Source of the DNA: Diogma glabrata
Taxonomy: Eukaryota > Arthropoda > Insecta > Diptera > Cylindrotomidae
NCBI GenBank assembly: GCA_963693315.1
Contig: OY856188.1
Span: forward strand, 250,995,394-251,059,393
Direction: 5' to 3'
DNA: 64,000 nt
Shown here: positions 46,060 through 55,890 of the stretch, piece after piece
Numbering within the stretch: the stretch's first letter is position 1
How the letters are laid out: the number at the start of each line of letters is the position of its first letter
Made by a program: the position numbers and the translations under genes
The notes under the pieces: generated by a model
The model's input: only the letters and a program-made list of their open reading frames with translations
Databases searched by the model: none
What the model was told of the DNA's origin: nothing

Positions 46060-46180
46060 CAGTCCCGGGGGTGTACAATCCACAATGGTTTAAAAATCGT
46101 TCAACACCTCAACAGGCATGTTGTTGTGGGACCTACGTCTTGAAAGGTATCTATGTGTGTTGTAGTAATTCCTTCACAGC
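46060..46180 (+). repeat. Segment shared with 3.9 kb (uninterrupted)
   Basis: Shows VYNPQWFK, then after a frame change LLWDLRLERYLCVL; at DNA level TTGTTGTGGGACCTA is shared with 3955-3970. It lies inside hAT-5 close to its right end. The protein is unknown. Confidence 0.5.
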
Positions 46181-46253
46181 GCTTTTTATAAAAAAAAATT
46201 TGTTGGACCCCCCCCCCCCTAAAACTTTTTCTGTGTGCGCCCCTGGTGTTATG

Positions 46254-48239
46254 AGCATATTTGAAATAGTTTTGTTTAGAACGTACTATTGTATAGATAG
46301 AAAATTTGTGCACTAAAAGAAATAGACGTGAAATCTTTAGAAATTTTTGAAATCTGATTGTTGAAAAAAAATAAAACTGAAGCTGGTCTGAGGTGCCAGG
46401 ACTTTGGTGTGCTTACGGTTAGTTTTTGGAAGAAAGCACAATTGTTTTGGAAAAACAAAAAATGGGCTGTTCAATGTTTCAAGTAAACAGGTAATCGGCA
46501 TCACTTTTAAATCGTCCAAAATTCCAAACCGTCCAAAAAGATGGGCCTTTTATTTATCGGAAGTAACTGGAAATTGTGATGCATAATTGTTTTGGGTCTT
46601 AATTCACTAAATTTCTCCAAAACCGCTGAAAAAATTACAATTTTTGCTGGAAGTGGCTCGCCTTAATAACCTGACTAACATCACTACCAATATGCACCAC
46701 AAAGATTGTTTTATTTAACTATCGCAGTTGCGTTCTTTACATCAGTTAAGCAGAATTATTTCTGATATTATCTTACAAAGAGGAGTGGTTGTAATCGGTA
46801 GCCAACCCCAGCATCACTGTTACAAGGAGTTACACTGACTTTTTATCTATTAAGGCGAACGGCGATGACCTAAATGAGATTTGAACCTATAATTTCATTT
46901 ATAAACTAATTTGAAATTTTGTATTCCCTATCAAAAGAATTTGATAAAAGTTTTTCATAAAATTGAATCATTCATTAAATTTTCTCAAATCAAAAATCAA
47001 CAAATAATTTACATATCAACATTTTTCCATACGACTTTATTTTTCTTAATCTAACTAAATTTGTAAAAAGGGGTTAATATTTTTTCCACTCTAACCTTTT
47101 CATCTGCGATACAAATAGAAAACACGCGCCGCACAGCATCTCAATTATATTCTCAAACAAATAATAAAAACCAGTTAGCCGAGTCATAAAAATTGAAGAA
47201 AAAAGAAATGAAAATCGACATTAAACCAAAGTAAAGTTATTAATTTATATCATTTTAGCTATAGTATAGAACCCCCTAACAAATTTAATATATATCTATG
47301 GACATACACATACAAACAAGAATAACTGACCCTAGAAAAAAAAATTGCATTCTATTTAACGGTGGATTTATCTTTTTTAGAATGTAAGATATATTCATCC
47401 CGCGATGATCTGTTTCTACAAACGTTAATGTGCACATGTTTAATTTTTTGCTGTTGAACGAATATGTTATGCAGGGTGTGCCAACGAGAACGTTGACTGA
47501 CATTAGATTTTCGTAGTTCGAACATCGGCCAATTCGTTTAATCAGTCACACGTCGTAGGTTGTTGGTACAACCAACATTTGTCTAATATCGATTCACCAT
47601 ACAACTCACATAATATCTGCAAATTTTTTTCATCCCCACGTTTTCATCAAAACGAAAATATGAACTAATTTCAACATTTTTTTTTATCAAAACATCTGAT
47701 TTCTTTTATTAATGAACTTCTCCATTTCACTTTCCATTTTCTCCCATTGCAATTATATTTAATTTTTTTTCGTCTAAAAAAATGCTCCCCATTTTTTGTA
47801 AATTTTAACAAAAAAATTTCCATTCATTTAAAGTTAAAAAAAGTCCAAGCGGCACGTATATCCGCTAGAAATAGGTAGATTTCGAGATCAGACAGTTTTG
47901 TGTGCCAGTAGAATCTGATGTATCAGATGAGTTTAAACAAAACAAACTAATTTCAAACAGATATCGAACAAATTTTAAAAAGAAAATTAGCTACCTACAA
48001 GCAAAATTATATCTATCCAATTTTGCAACAAACAAATATCAAATCTACCACAGAACATGTGTGTGACAATTTATGACACAAACCTACTCTATATCATATG
48101 TCGTGCAATTACTGCAAAATATCAAAATAGTTTATTTCTAAGAAAAAAAATTAATTTCTTCTATTCAAATCTTTTATTTTTTTGACTGTTATAAGGTTGA
48201 CATTGACTGTTATAAGGTTTTTGGAAATTGTAGTTGGGG
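46254..48239. other. No gene seen
   Basis: AT-rich throughout, with no recognised frame or repeat. Confidence 0.5.
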
Positions 48240-49220
48240 ATTGTTGCAAACTGTTTTGTTGAAGCCAACAAGTCAAAAGCCTCTAACTGCAGAGGTTTAT
48301 ATTTATAAGAAACGGATTTAAATGTTTCCACAGATTCTAAATTTATGAAGATTTTAAAAATATTAGTATCCAAACGGCCGTTATAACGGATTAAAAAAAC
48401 CACTTTTTTTTCTAGTATAAAGCCTATAGTTCCTTAACCATGTGTCAGATTTTTCTGATTTACGAACTTGTCCAAGATATTAATAAAACACACATTTTTA
48501 AGAAAGGTTTTTTGATCTGGCTCCACAAATGCAACCGTGAGAGCGCCGGTTGATTCAAACGCATTTTGTGTTTTACAAGCTTTTTTGTTGGAGCCGCTCA
48601 CTCAGAAACCTCCAACTGCAGAGGTCGTTTTTTTGAAACAAACTAATTAAAAAGGTTTCAAAGATTCTAAATTTATGAAGTTTTTAAAAATATTAGAATC
48701 CAAACGGCCGTTATAACGGATCTAAAAAACAGAGTTTTTTTCTAGTATAAAGCCTCTAGTTTCTTAACCATGTGTTGGATTGGGCTGATTTACGAACTTG
48801 TCCAAGATATTAATAAAACGCACATTTATAGAAAAGGTTTGTTGATCTGGCCTTATAAATGCGACCGTGAGAGTGCCGGTTGTTTCAAAAAAAAATTTTT
48901 TTTTGCAAACTTTTTTGTTGGAGCCGCTCACTCAGGAACCTCTAACTGCAGAGGTCTAGTTTTAAAACAAATTGATAAAAAAGATTCCAAAGATTCTAAA
49001 TTTGTTAAATTTTTTGAAATATTAGTATCCAAACGGCCGTTATAACGGTTTAAAAAAATCAATTTTTTTCAGAAAAAAGCTTCTAGTTTCTTAACCACGT
49101 GTCGGATTTTGCTGATTCACGAACTTATCCAAGATATTATTAAAACACACAAGTACAGAAAATTTTTTTGATCTACCTCAACAAATGCGACCGTGAGAGT
49201 GCCGGTCGTTTTCGTTATAT
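48240..49220. repeat. Three tandem units of ~330 bp
   Basis: The block CAAACGGCCGTTATAACGG occurs at 48371, 48701 and 49030, and the block CCTC(T/C)AACTGCAGAGGT about 90-125 bases before each, giving a period of 328-333 bp. Units diverge by point changes and small indels. Both blocks are self-complementary (CCGTTATAACGG is a perfect 12-bp palindrome). The array ends next to a TA microsatellite. It lies less than 1 kb upstream of the distal antenna exon, in the intron or upstream flank. Confidence 0.9.
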
Positions 49221-49228
49221 CTCATATC

Positions 49229-49230
<2 letters not shown>

Positions 49231-49259
<29 letters not shown>
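49231..49259. repeat. (TA)n microsatellite
   Basis: About 14 TA units followed by a T run, at the end of the tandem array. Confidence 0.95.
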
Positions 49260-49262
<3 letters not shown>

Positions 49263-50040
49263 TTTTTTTTTTTTTTTGTTTTTTTGTCTCCGCTTATCAT
49301 ATATAGTCGTTTGGCACAAAAATTTTTCCGAAATTCCGAGATGAAGCCCATTGCAATAGGTAGATTTTTATATGAAATCTACCTAAAAAAGAAAGGATTT
49401 TTCTCTGTGCCAATTTTTTTTTTTTTCCTATTTTTTTTTTGTATCACATTTCGGTATGAGAAGCTATAAAAACAGTAGCTATAAAAAAAAGAAAACTGGG
49501 GAAATATAATGCTGATATATAAAAAAAAATCTCAACGTCTATCCCTTCTGTTTCTCTGTTATGTTTTATACAATTTTTATGTATTTTTTTATCGTGTGTT
49601 TTTAGTGGATAGAGGGAATGAGGTTATGTATAGTAGAATAATAAAGAGAAAAAAAAATGTATTTATACAAAACAAAGTGTAAATAAAGTTGCAAATCCAC
49701 GTGCTTTTTTTATTATAATTTTCAATGTTAAATCTTTTAAAACACATTTTTCAAGTTTGATTTGATTTTTATGAGGTTAATAAAAATGAAATCAAAGGAT
49801 TTTTTTTATAGTAGCGAATAATTTATTATAATGTTGAATCGTGACTTAAAGGGTGGTAGAATGTTTAAGACAACTATTTTAAGAGGTAATGTTTCTACTT
49901 TCGAGTAATCATTTCTTTCACTGATATTTAAACGTGTAAAAAGTGATATTAGCAAATTTACCTCTTTATTTGAAACTCCAATAAATCCTGTATCTTTTTG
50001 TTTCCATTTTTTCATCAAAGTTTTAATAATATTTTTTCTC
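49260..50040. other. Upstream or intronic sequence of the distal antenna-like gene
   Basis: No coding exon seen. Given the acceptor at 50047, this is probably intron. Earlier exons, if non-coding, cannot be recognised by reading. Confidence 0.5.
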
Positions 50041-50047
50041 TTTCCAG
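50041..50047 (+). other. Probable 3' splice site
   Basis: The tract from ~50015 (TTTTAATAATATTTTTTCTC then TTTCCAG) is a pyrimidine-rich acceptor with AG at 50046-50047, placed 37 bases before the start codon. It implies an upstream 5' UTR exon and exon start at 50048. Confidence 0.6.
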
Positions 50048-50084
50048 ATTCAAAATTGATTTCCAAATAAAATACCCTCCCAAA

Positions 50085-52085
50085 ATGTCTACCGCGACAA
50101 AGGGAAAACGACCAATGCGGCATTTAACAGCAAGTGATAAAATAGAAGCAATACAACGGATACACGATGGTGAATCAAAAGCGTCGGTTGCACGTGACAT
50201 TGGTGTACCAGAATCCACATTACGTGGTTGGTGTAAAAATGAAGATAAACTTCGGTACATGTCACGACAATCGACACCGGATAGTAAAATAGATAAATTA
50301 ACCGAAGATGCTGTTGCGGCTGGTCTATTGGGACAACTTGGTCCACCAGAAAAACGTGCCAAACTTGATACATCACTGCCATTGAATTTTGCGACAAATG
50401 GCGGAAAATTAAAATATGATGAACTTGCTGCTTATAAAACAAGAAGTTCTTTAAACGGATTAGATCTTTCGAATAACAGTGATCTCAATGGACTTTCACA
50501 TTCTGATTTTAGTGCTTACGCAAAATCTACCGATTTGTCAGCACTACACGCTCAAAAAGCAAAGGAGTTGGGTTTGAAGGGATATGGTGCTGATCTATCA
50601 AAACCAGCTGATCCAACAAAAGGCGATATGAGTATGGCCGCTATAAGTCCGCTTACAAGCCTGAGTCACCTTTCTGGAATGTCTAGTCTTGGACAAAGTC
50701 CTTTAGCACTTTCGTTTAATGAAATCGCAACAAATTTAAATTTAATCGCACAGTTTAATAACCCAAACCTAGCCACAATGTCAGGATTAAATCAATTAAA
50801 TTCAAATAATACCCAAGCATTGCGTAATGTTCGGCCAAAACCAAATGCAGCTAATCTAAGCCCAAGAAGTAATAATAACAATAACGGTATGAATAATAGT
50901 ATGGAACAAGATAAGATAAATCAAGGATTAACCGTTAAAAATTTAAGTAAACTCCAAAAGAATGATTTAATGGGAATGAATTTATCAGATAAATCGAAAA
51001 AAATGCAACCATCACAAATGCCAACAATCAATCGTGATGCTCCAGTCGACGATGCGTTATGGTATTGGTTAAAATCACAACAAGCAATGCTGGGGTTGAA
51101 TAACTTATATTCCTCGATTACAAATCAAAATAATAACAATAATAATCATCCATTAAATCCTCCAAGTCATTCGCCACAACAACATAATCAACATCATCTT
51201 CAACAACAACAGTTACCGCATACTCCACAACAGCAACCACAACAACATACAAGTCAAACACCAACACCACCGATTGTGTCATCACCACAAATTACTCCAC
51301 CTTCATCAACACCATCTGCGACATCTGATGACACTAAAAATTCATCATGGTTTTGGCAATGGTATAAAACTTTCGGAACATCATTACTAGATAAACAGAG
51401 TAACATGAATAATAATAATAATATTAACGGTAAAATAAATTCATCCTATGAAAATATCTTATATTCGCAATTAACTAAAGGATCAAATAGTGATAGTTTA
51501 AATAATAATAATATATCAAATTTAAATCATAATAATATTAATAATCCAATTAAACCAGAAGATTTATCACAACATAATCATATAGGTAATGATACAAATA
51601 ATAACAATAATCATAACAATAGTCACGATATTGACATCGATCATGAAAATGATATTGATCATACCGATAACGAAAATGAACTAAATAATTCTGAAAATAA
51701 TATTCCAAATGATTTAAGTTCGTCGATCAAACGTGAGGATAATTTACATCATCAAATGGATTGTGAAAAAAGTCCTGGAAAAGTACGGGCTGTGTTAGAT
51801 GATCTCTTATTTAATAATAACAACAATAATAATAGTAACATAGTAAATAATAATAATGATATAAAAAGTGAAACAGATTCCGAAGCGGAAATATCATCAC
51901 CACTCGAAGCTGTGGAACATGGTGAAAAGTTTTTAAAATGGTTGGAAAGTTATAGTGATCCAAGTGTTACAGCAATGCAAGTTATGCAATTTCGTTACCT
52001 ATTAAATACAATTAAGACAAGCACTGATCGCGCCAATAATCCATCATCATGTGAAGAACGGATTAAAATACGTCGACGCAAATAG
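50085..52085 (+). CDS. dan: Distal antenna-like nuclear protein (Pipsqueak HTH)
   Basis: A 666-residue protein. Residues 12-59 form a Pipsqueak-type helix-turn-helix (SDKIEAIQRIHDGESKASVA, then RDIGVPESTLRGWCKNEDKL), the DNA-binding domain of Distal antenna and Distal antenna-related. Further blocks fit this family: ALWYWLKSQQAMLGLNNLYS (~323), SSWFWQWYKTFG (~419), and near the end KFLKWLESYSDPSVTAMQVM and QFRYLLNTIK (~614). Between them lie long Asn, Gln/His and Ser/Pro runs. In Drosophila dan and danr are nuclear factors in antennal and eye specification and in neuroblast competence. The ATG at 50085 (CAAAATGTC) is preferred over the upstream in-frame ATG at 49998, which lies before the splice acceptor. 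Whether it is dan or danr cannot be decided here. The TAG stop may be read through (see 52086-52277). Confidence 0.93.
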   Translation: MSTATKGKRPMRHLTASDKIEAIQRIHDGESKASVARDIGVPESTLRGWCKNEDKLRYMSRQSTPDSKIDKLTEDAVAAGLLGQLGPPEKRAKLDTSLPLNFATNGGKLKYDELAAYKTRSSLNGLDLSNNSDLNGLSHSDFSAYAKSTDLSALHAQKAKELGLKGYGADLSKPADPTKGDMSMAAISPLTSLSHLSGMSSLGQSPLALSFNEIATNLNLIAQFNNPNLATMSGLNQLNSNNTQALRNVRPKPNAANLSPRSNNNNNGMNNSMEQDKINQGLTVKNLSKLQKNDLMGMNLSDKSKKMQPSQMPTINRDAPVDDALWYWLKSQQAMLGLNNLYSSITNQNNNNNNHPLNPPSHSPQQHNQHHLQQQQLPHTPQQQPQQHTSQTPTPPIVSSPQITPPSSTPSATSDDTKNSSWFWQWYKTFGTSLLDKQSNMNNNNNINGKINSSYENILYSQLTKGSNSDSLNNNNISNLNHNNINNPIKPEDLSQHNHIGNDTNNNNNHNNSHDIDIDHENDIDHTDNENELNNSENNIPNDLSSSIKREDNLHHQMDCEKSPGKVRAVLDDLLFNNNNNNNSNIVNNNNDIKSETDSEAEISSPLEAVEHGEKFLKWLESYSDPSVTAMQVMQFRYLLNTIKTSTDRANNPSSCEERIKIRRRK

Positions 52086-52277
52086 GAACAACCAAAACGT
52101 TCGTTTATCTATGATTTATATTATGATGATAATCAATATTCTTATTCATCGGATGATGATGATTATAATTTTTATTATAATTATGATAATATATATGATA
52201 CAATTAGTCAAACAAAAATTGATAACGATCACAATGGTATTGATCATCATCAAAAGTATTTTTATTATAATTTTTAA
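52086..52277 (+). other. In-frame open extension after the dan stop codon
   Basis: After the TAG at 52083-52085 the same frame stays open for 63 codons to a TAA at 52275-52277. It begins EQPKRSFIYDLYYDDNQYSY and is rich in Tyr, Asp and Asn, with T-ending codons as in the body of the gene. In DNA this AT-rich an open run of that length is unusual by chance. The possible causes are readthrough, a spliced isoform that skips the stop, or a recent nonsense change. The base after the stop is G. Confidence 0.45.
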
Positions 52278-53156
52278 AAATGTTTTTTTTTTCTTGTATA
52301 TATTATATAAAATAAATAATATTTTTCCTGAACTCATTATTAAATATTATTTGAGATTATTATAGTTTATAAGTAGTTAATTATATTATTTTTGTTTAAT
52401 TAATTAATTTAAAAAAAAAAGAAATGAGAAATTATTAATAGTTGAATTTAATTTTTATGTTTTATATAAAAAAAATATATATTTCTCAATTTCTTTTATT
52501 ATTTTTATTAAAAAATATATAAATAAATAATAATAAAAAAAAAACAAACAAATAAATTTTAAATGAACTTAAAGCCAAATGTACAACCAATTTTTTTTTT
52601 AATTTTTAATATAATAATTAATTAATAGTTTTATTTAATTTAATGAAATGAAAAGACAAAATTAATTTATAAGATGATCTCACAATAAAATACGAAAACG
52701 AAACACAACATTATTTAAAATATATGAAATAGAAATAAATGTTAATTGTTTTTTTTTATATAAATTTTTATACAATATTTTCAATTAAATATTTATTATT
52801 ATTAATTTTTATTTTATGTTTATAGAAAACAAAAGACTTTTATTAAAAATTTAAATAAAATGAAATTTATTATTATTTTTTTTTTAATTATTTCATTAAT
52901 TTTAATATAAATTGTTTAGATAATTTATAATTTATTTGATTTGGGCGTTATAGTAACCATAAATGGTGACCTTAGTACAGTAATTGAAGAAAGGGGCTAA
53001 TCGTGAAATAATAACAGTTTTTGTTTATTTAAAATTGTTTGAGATAGTGAACTCGTAAAAATGCTTCAAAAAGAACCGATTTTGTAAATCACATGAATTT
53101 TATATAGGGTGACACAAATATTTGCCGAGTGCATTATTTTTATAATAGGTGAAAAA
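52278..53156. other. Probable 3' UTR and flank of the distal antenna-like gene
   Basis: Extremely AT-rich. Candidate AATAAA poly(A) signals occur at ~52311 and repeatedly after, so the transcript end cannot be fixed by eye. Confidence 0.45.
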
Positions 53157-54107
53157 CACGTGAAATCAGCAAAAAACATGCAATTTTGGAAATGAGGTTT
53201 TAATTTTGTATATTTAGGTATTGGAATTCATTGACATCAATAAAAAAAAATTTTCTGCGTTTTTAGTTTTTTTTTTACCCCATCATTATGCCTGCAAACT
53301 GTCCAGCTGTCAAGCTGTTGAGATCACTCACTCACCACTGTCATATAGTGACAGAATGCAGAGGGGTTTCTCTGTTTGCACAACGAAACAACTAGCTGAT
53401 AGATACGCCAATTTAAAAACAATTTCTGGTACACGAGGATATCACTAATAATACATTCCTACAAATGATGGATCAATCTTAGCTAGACGTTATTCTAACT
53501 CTACGGAATTTAGTAATGTAAAATTAAATAAATGATAAAAAATGTGTAAAATATTTATTTTGATTAAAATTAAAAATTTATTATAAAAACATATATGTAA
53601 ATCCAAAAAAAACTTTTAATTTTTTAACTCCACTTTTTTTTATGATAAAAAATTTTAAGGCAACACATAAAATTAATAAAAAAAAACAAAAAATTTTCCC
53701 CTCCTGAATTTTTTATAAAATGTTGGTAACATATGTATCTTTCACATATTAAAAAAATCAAAAATTTTAAAAAATGGCGTTTCTAGAAAATCGAATTTGA
53801 ACTTTTTACCGTTATTTTTCAAAAAGAAAGTGTTCAAGGTCATATAATGTGAATTATTATTTTGATTAGCTCTATTCAATACCTACATTTTGAGCTATAT
53901 AACATTAAAATCAGTCTAGTAGTTTTGACTGTAGAGCCATTTCAATACACCAGGGTCGAGCAATTTCTTGATTTTTCAACACCCTGTATCTTAAGATGGG
54001 GTAAAAAAAAAACTAAAAACGCAGAAAATTTTTTTTTATTGATGTCAACGAATTCCAATACCTAAATATACAAAATTAAAACCTCATTTCCAGACCTTGC
54101 TGATATC
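53157..54107. mobile_element. MITE-like element with ~130-bp inverted ends
   Basis: The left end CACGTGAAATCAGCAA (53157) and following GGAAATGAGGTTTTAATTTTG return inverted at 54063-54107. The match continues to a T run and ACCCCAT/ATGGGGT near 53285 and 53993. The centre has no gene. The target duplication was not resolved. Confidence 0.75.
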
Positions 54108-54639
54108 ACGTGGCAGTCGAAGGTTCCTTTAACAATCAAGCATCCTGCATAACACTCGTATAACTTTATTTATGTGTATTAAAACCGGTTTGGTTCTTGT
54201 AAAATGATAAAAAAGGGCTGCTAAGTCCTGTTAAAATCTAAGTACCTGTTTTGTGGTAACTAACAAAATTTATATATAATTAATTTGGCAATACTTTTAC
54301 AGAAATGGTACAAATTATGGTATCATATTGTCGAAGGAATGGAATGTCGATGGAACAATATAAACGCATCGGTTCTATTAGATCGACCATTTTTGATCGA
54401 CTTCATACTTGGAATATAAGTTGTATAAGTGATGTAAAAATTATGTTTGTTTTTAGAAATTTTTCAAAGTGTTTAGTTTGAGAACAGAGTGATCCGAAAT
54501 TTGTCTGGTAATTCAAACTTAGTATGACTTTGAAATCGAATTACAAGAGAACGACAAACTAATGACTTAATGCTATAATGGTTATATATGCATTGGAAAG
54601 ATAATTGCTTTTCATATCGAAAAAAAAAATAATTTCATA
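54108..54639. other. No gene seen
   Basis: AT-rich sequence with no recognised feature. Confidence 0.5.
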
Positions 54640-55205
54640 GGATGGGAGAATATTTCGTCAACATCAAAATGTGAATTCATAAGAGAATAGAATATTTCGT
54701 CAACATCTTTAGTCAATCTAATCAAGATCATTCCGATTACCAAAGGCAAGTCATGTCACTTTAAATGACTAAAGTCACAACGCATCAATTTTCGTATTGT
54801 TGAAGTCGTTTTTTACGCCTCAAGTCATTTTATACGACAGATGTCACTTTAAATGACATTTTAGTCGCCTCAATTTTTCATGTGACAATAATTTTTTCAA
54901 AATGTAAGTTTTTTCGTTTCAGAATTTTTAGTTTTAGTCGTGACCGTTTTTTCGACTTCAATTATACCAATTTTTAAGCGACGTGACATGACTATAGTCA
55001 TGTCACCTAATGTGACACGACTTCAGTAATCGGGGTGTTCAAGTCACGAGTGTAGAGTCATTATTGATTGTTGTTAATCAATGGAAAACTAATATGTGAC
55101 GCACGCAATTTATTGCTATATTATGGTTAGAAGTATAGACAACATTAGGGGAATTTTAATTTGGAGGGTTTTTTATGTTGACGAAATATTCTCTCATCCA
55201 ATGAA
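54640..55205. repeat. Nested inverted repeats with GTCATGTCAC words
   Basis: An outer pair, GAGAATATTTCGTCAACAT near 54646-54665 with its inverse near 55172-55195, encloses an inner pair whose tips are CCGATTAC (54733) and GTAATCGG (to 55033). The inner arms carry repeated GTCATGTCAC/AGTCAC words. A third copy of AATATTTCGTCAACATC lies at ~54689, just outside the inner unit. This fits a ~300-bp MITE inside a ~560-bp one. Confidence 0.65.
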
Positions 55206-55318
55206 TTCACACATAGTAAGGTCTAGAAATTTAATACAAAAAAAATCTCAAAGAAATGCAATTTAAAATATTTAATCATAAATGAAAGATTCAACATGAA
55301 AATTAAAATATGGTTCGT

Positions 55319-55560
55319 GATCGCCGCTTTGGCTGAGTGTGTAAAACACTAGGAATTTGAACAGGTGTCTCTGCTAAGTGTGAGTTGAATCCCGACACGA
55401 AACACAATTTTTCTAAAAGGAGTTTTTCTTAGAGAAAATGAAAAATGATTCCGAATTGCAAAATTCAAGTGATTTCCAATATGTGTACTTAAGCTTAATT
55501 GCTGACAAAAAACCCCTACCTACAAATTAAGAGCTAATGCCGTAGGCTTAGCATTTTTTA
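55319..55560 (+). mobile_element. tRNA-derived SINE candidate
   Basis: The first ~80 bases have A-box-like TTTGGCTGAGTGTG and B-box-like GAGTTGAATCCC at tRNA spacing, which are RNA polymerase III promoter elements. The 5' and 3' parts do not pair as an acceptor stem, so it is not a functional tRNA. An unrelated tail follows to ~55560 (GCTAATGCCGTAGGCTTAGC). Only one copy was noticed in the window. Confidence 0.5.
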
Positions 55561-55650
55561 TCGTAATACGAAAGTTCAAACCTTTCTCTACAACATACCA
55601 TAATTTCAGTTTGTTTTTGTTCTAAAGTTATTGATTTTAAAAGTTGATCT

Positions 55651-55890
55651 GTAGCGATAACACGCTTTTGGTGTTGTAGCAATAACTGCGATAACTCCAA
55701 TTCAATATAAATTTAATAATAATAAAACAATTTGTTGGGTACTTAAATAAATTAACTACAAGATATGTTGTGGTTGGCCACTGTTTTATATTCTTCAGCA
55801 AGGATTGTTTTCGTTTATCTATAAGAACCAAATTTATGTATTATTATTAGAACTATTATTATGTGGAGTTAGAGCTGTCGCCACAATACT
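55651..55890 (-). mobile_element. LTR of a copia-like element with polypurine tract
   Basis: On the - strand, ACTAAGGGGGAGTAT (55897-55883) is a polypurine tract like that before the 3' LTR of Ty1/copia elements. It is followed by TGTGGCGACAGCTC, a TG-starting LTR; a plausible CA end is ATCGCTACA near 55651. No pol could be read on its upstream side, so this is a fragment. Confidence 0.4.

Larger units (their letters stand above)
43560..46253. mobile_element. hAT-type element with perfect 8-bp duplication (hAT-5)
   Basis: The element is 43568-46245. Its left end CAGGCGCGCACACAAGGGGG and inverted right end (CAGGGGCGCACACAG, then a G run) match, and both have a G/C homopolymer just inside. gtgttatg is identical at 43560-43567 and 46246-46253. 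CAGGGGCGCAC-type ends and 8-bp duplications fit hAT. No transposase was recognised inside; LINE-A pieces on both strands take up much of it. Confidence 0.9.

Noticed and set aside
48770..49045. 91-codon open frame in the tandem array
   Set aside because: It lies across repeat units, is interrupted in the other units and shows no coding character.
48420..49160. CTGATTTACGAAC in each tandem unit as a hammerhead ribozyme core
   Set aside because: The CUGAUGA...GAAA core and the three flanking stems cannot be drawn; the resemblance is limited to a few bases.
50015..50442. Open frames of 115-117 codons antisense to the distal antenna exon
   Set aside because: They mirror the strong coding frame of the + strand, and one is cut by the splice acceptor region. 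They have no motif of their own.
53221..54065. Small open frames in the 53-54 kb element (75 and 67 codons)
   Set aside because: One spans the left inverted end and the other the right, with no motif in either; they are by-products of the repeat.
55319..55402. Functional tRNA gene
   Set aside because: The acceptor stem does not pair and the anticodon arm is not convincing; a SINE head is the better reading.
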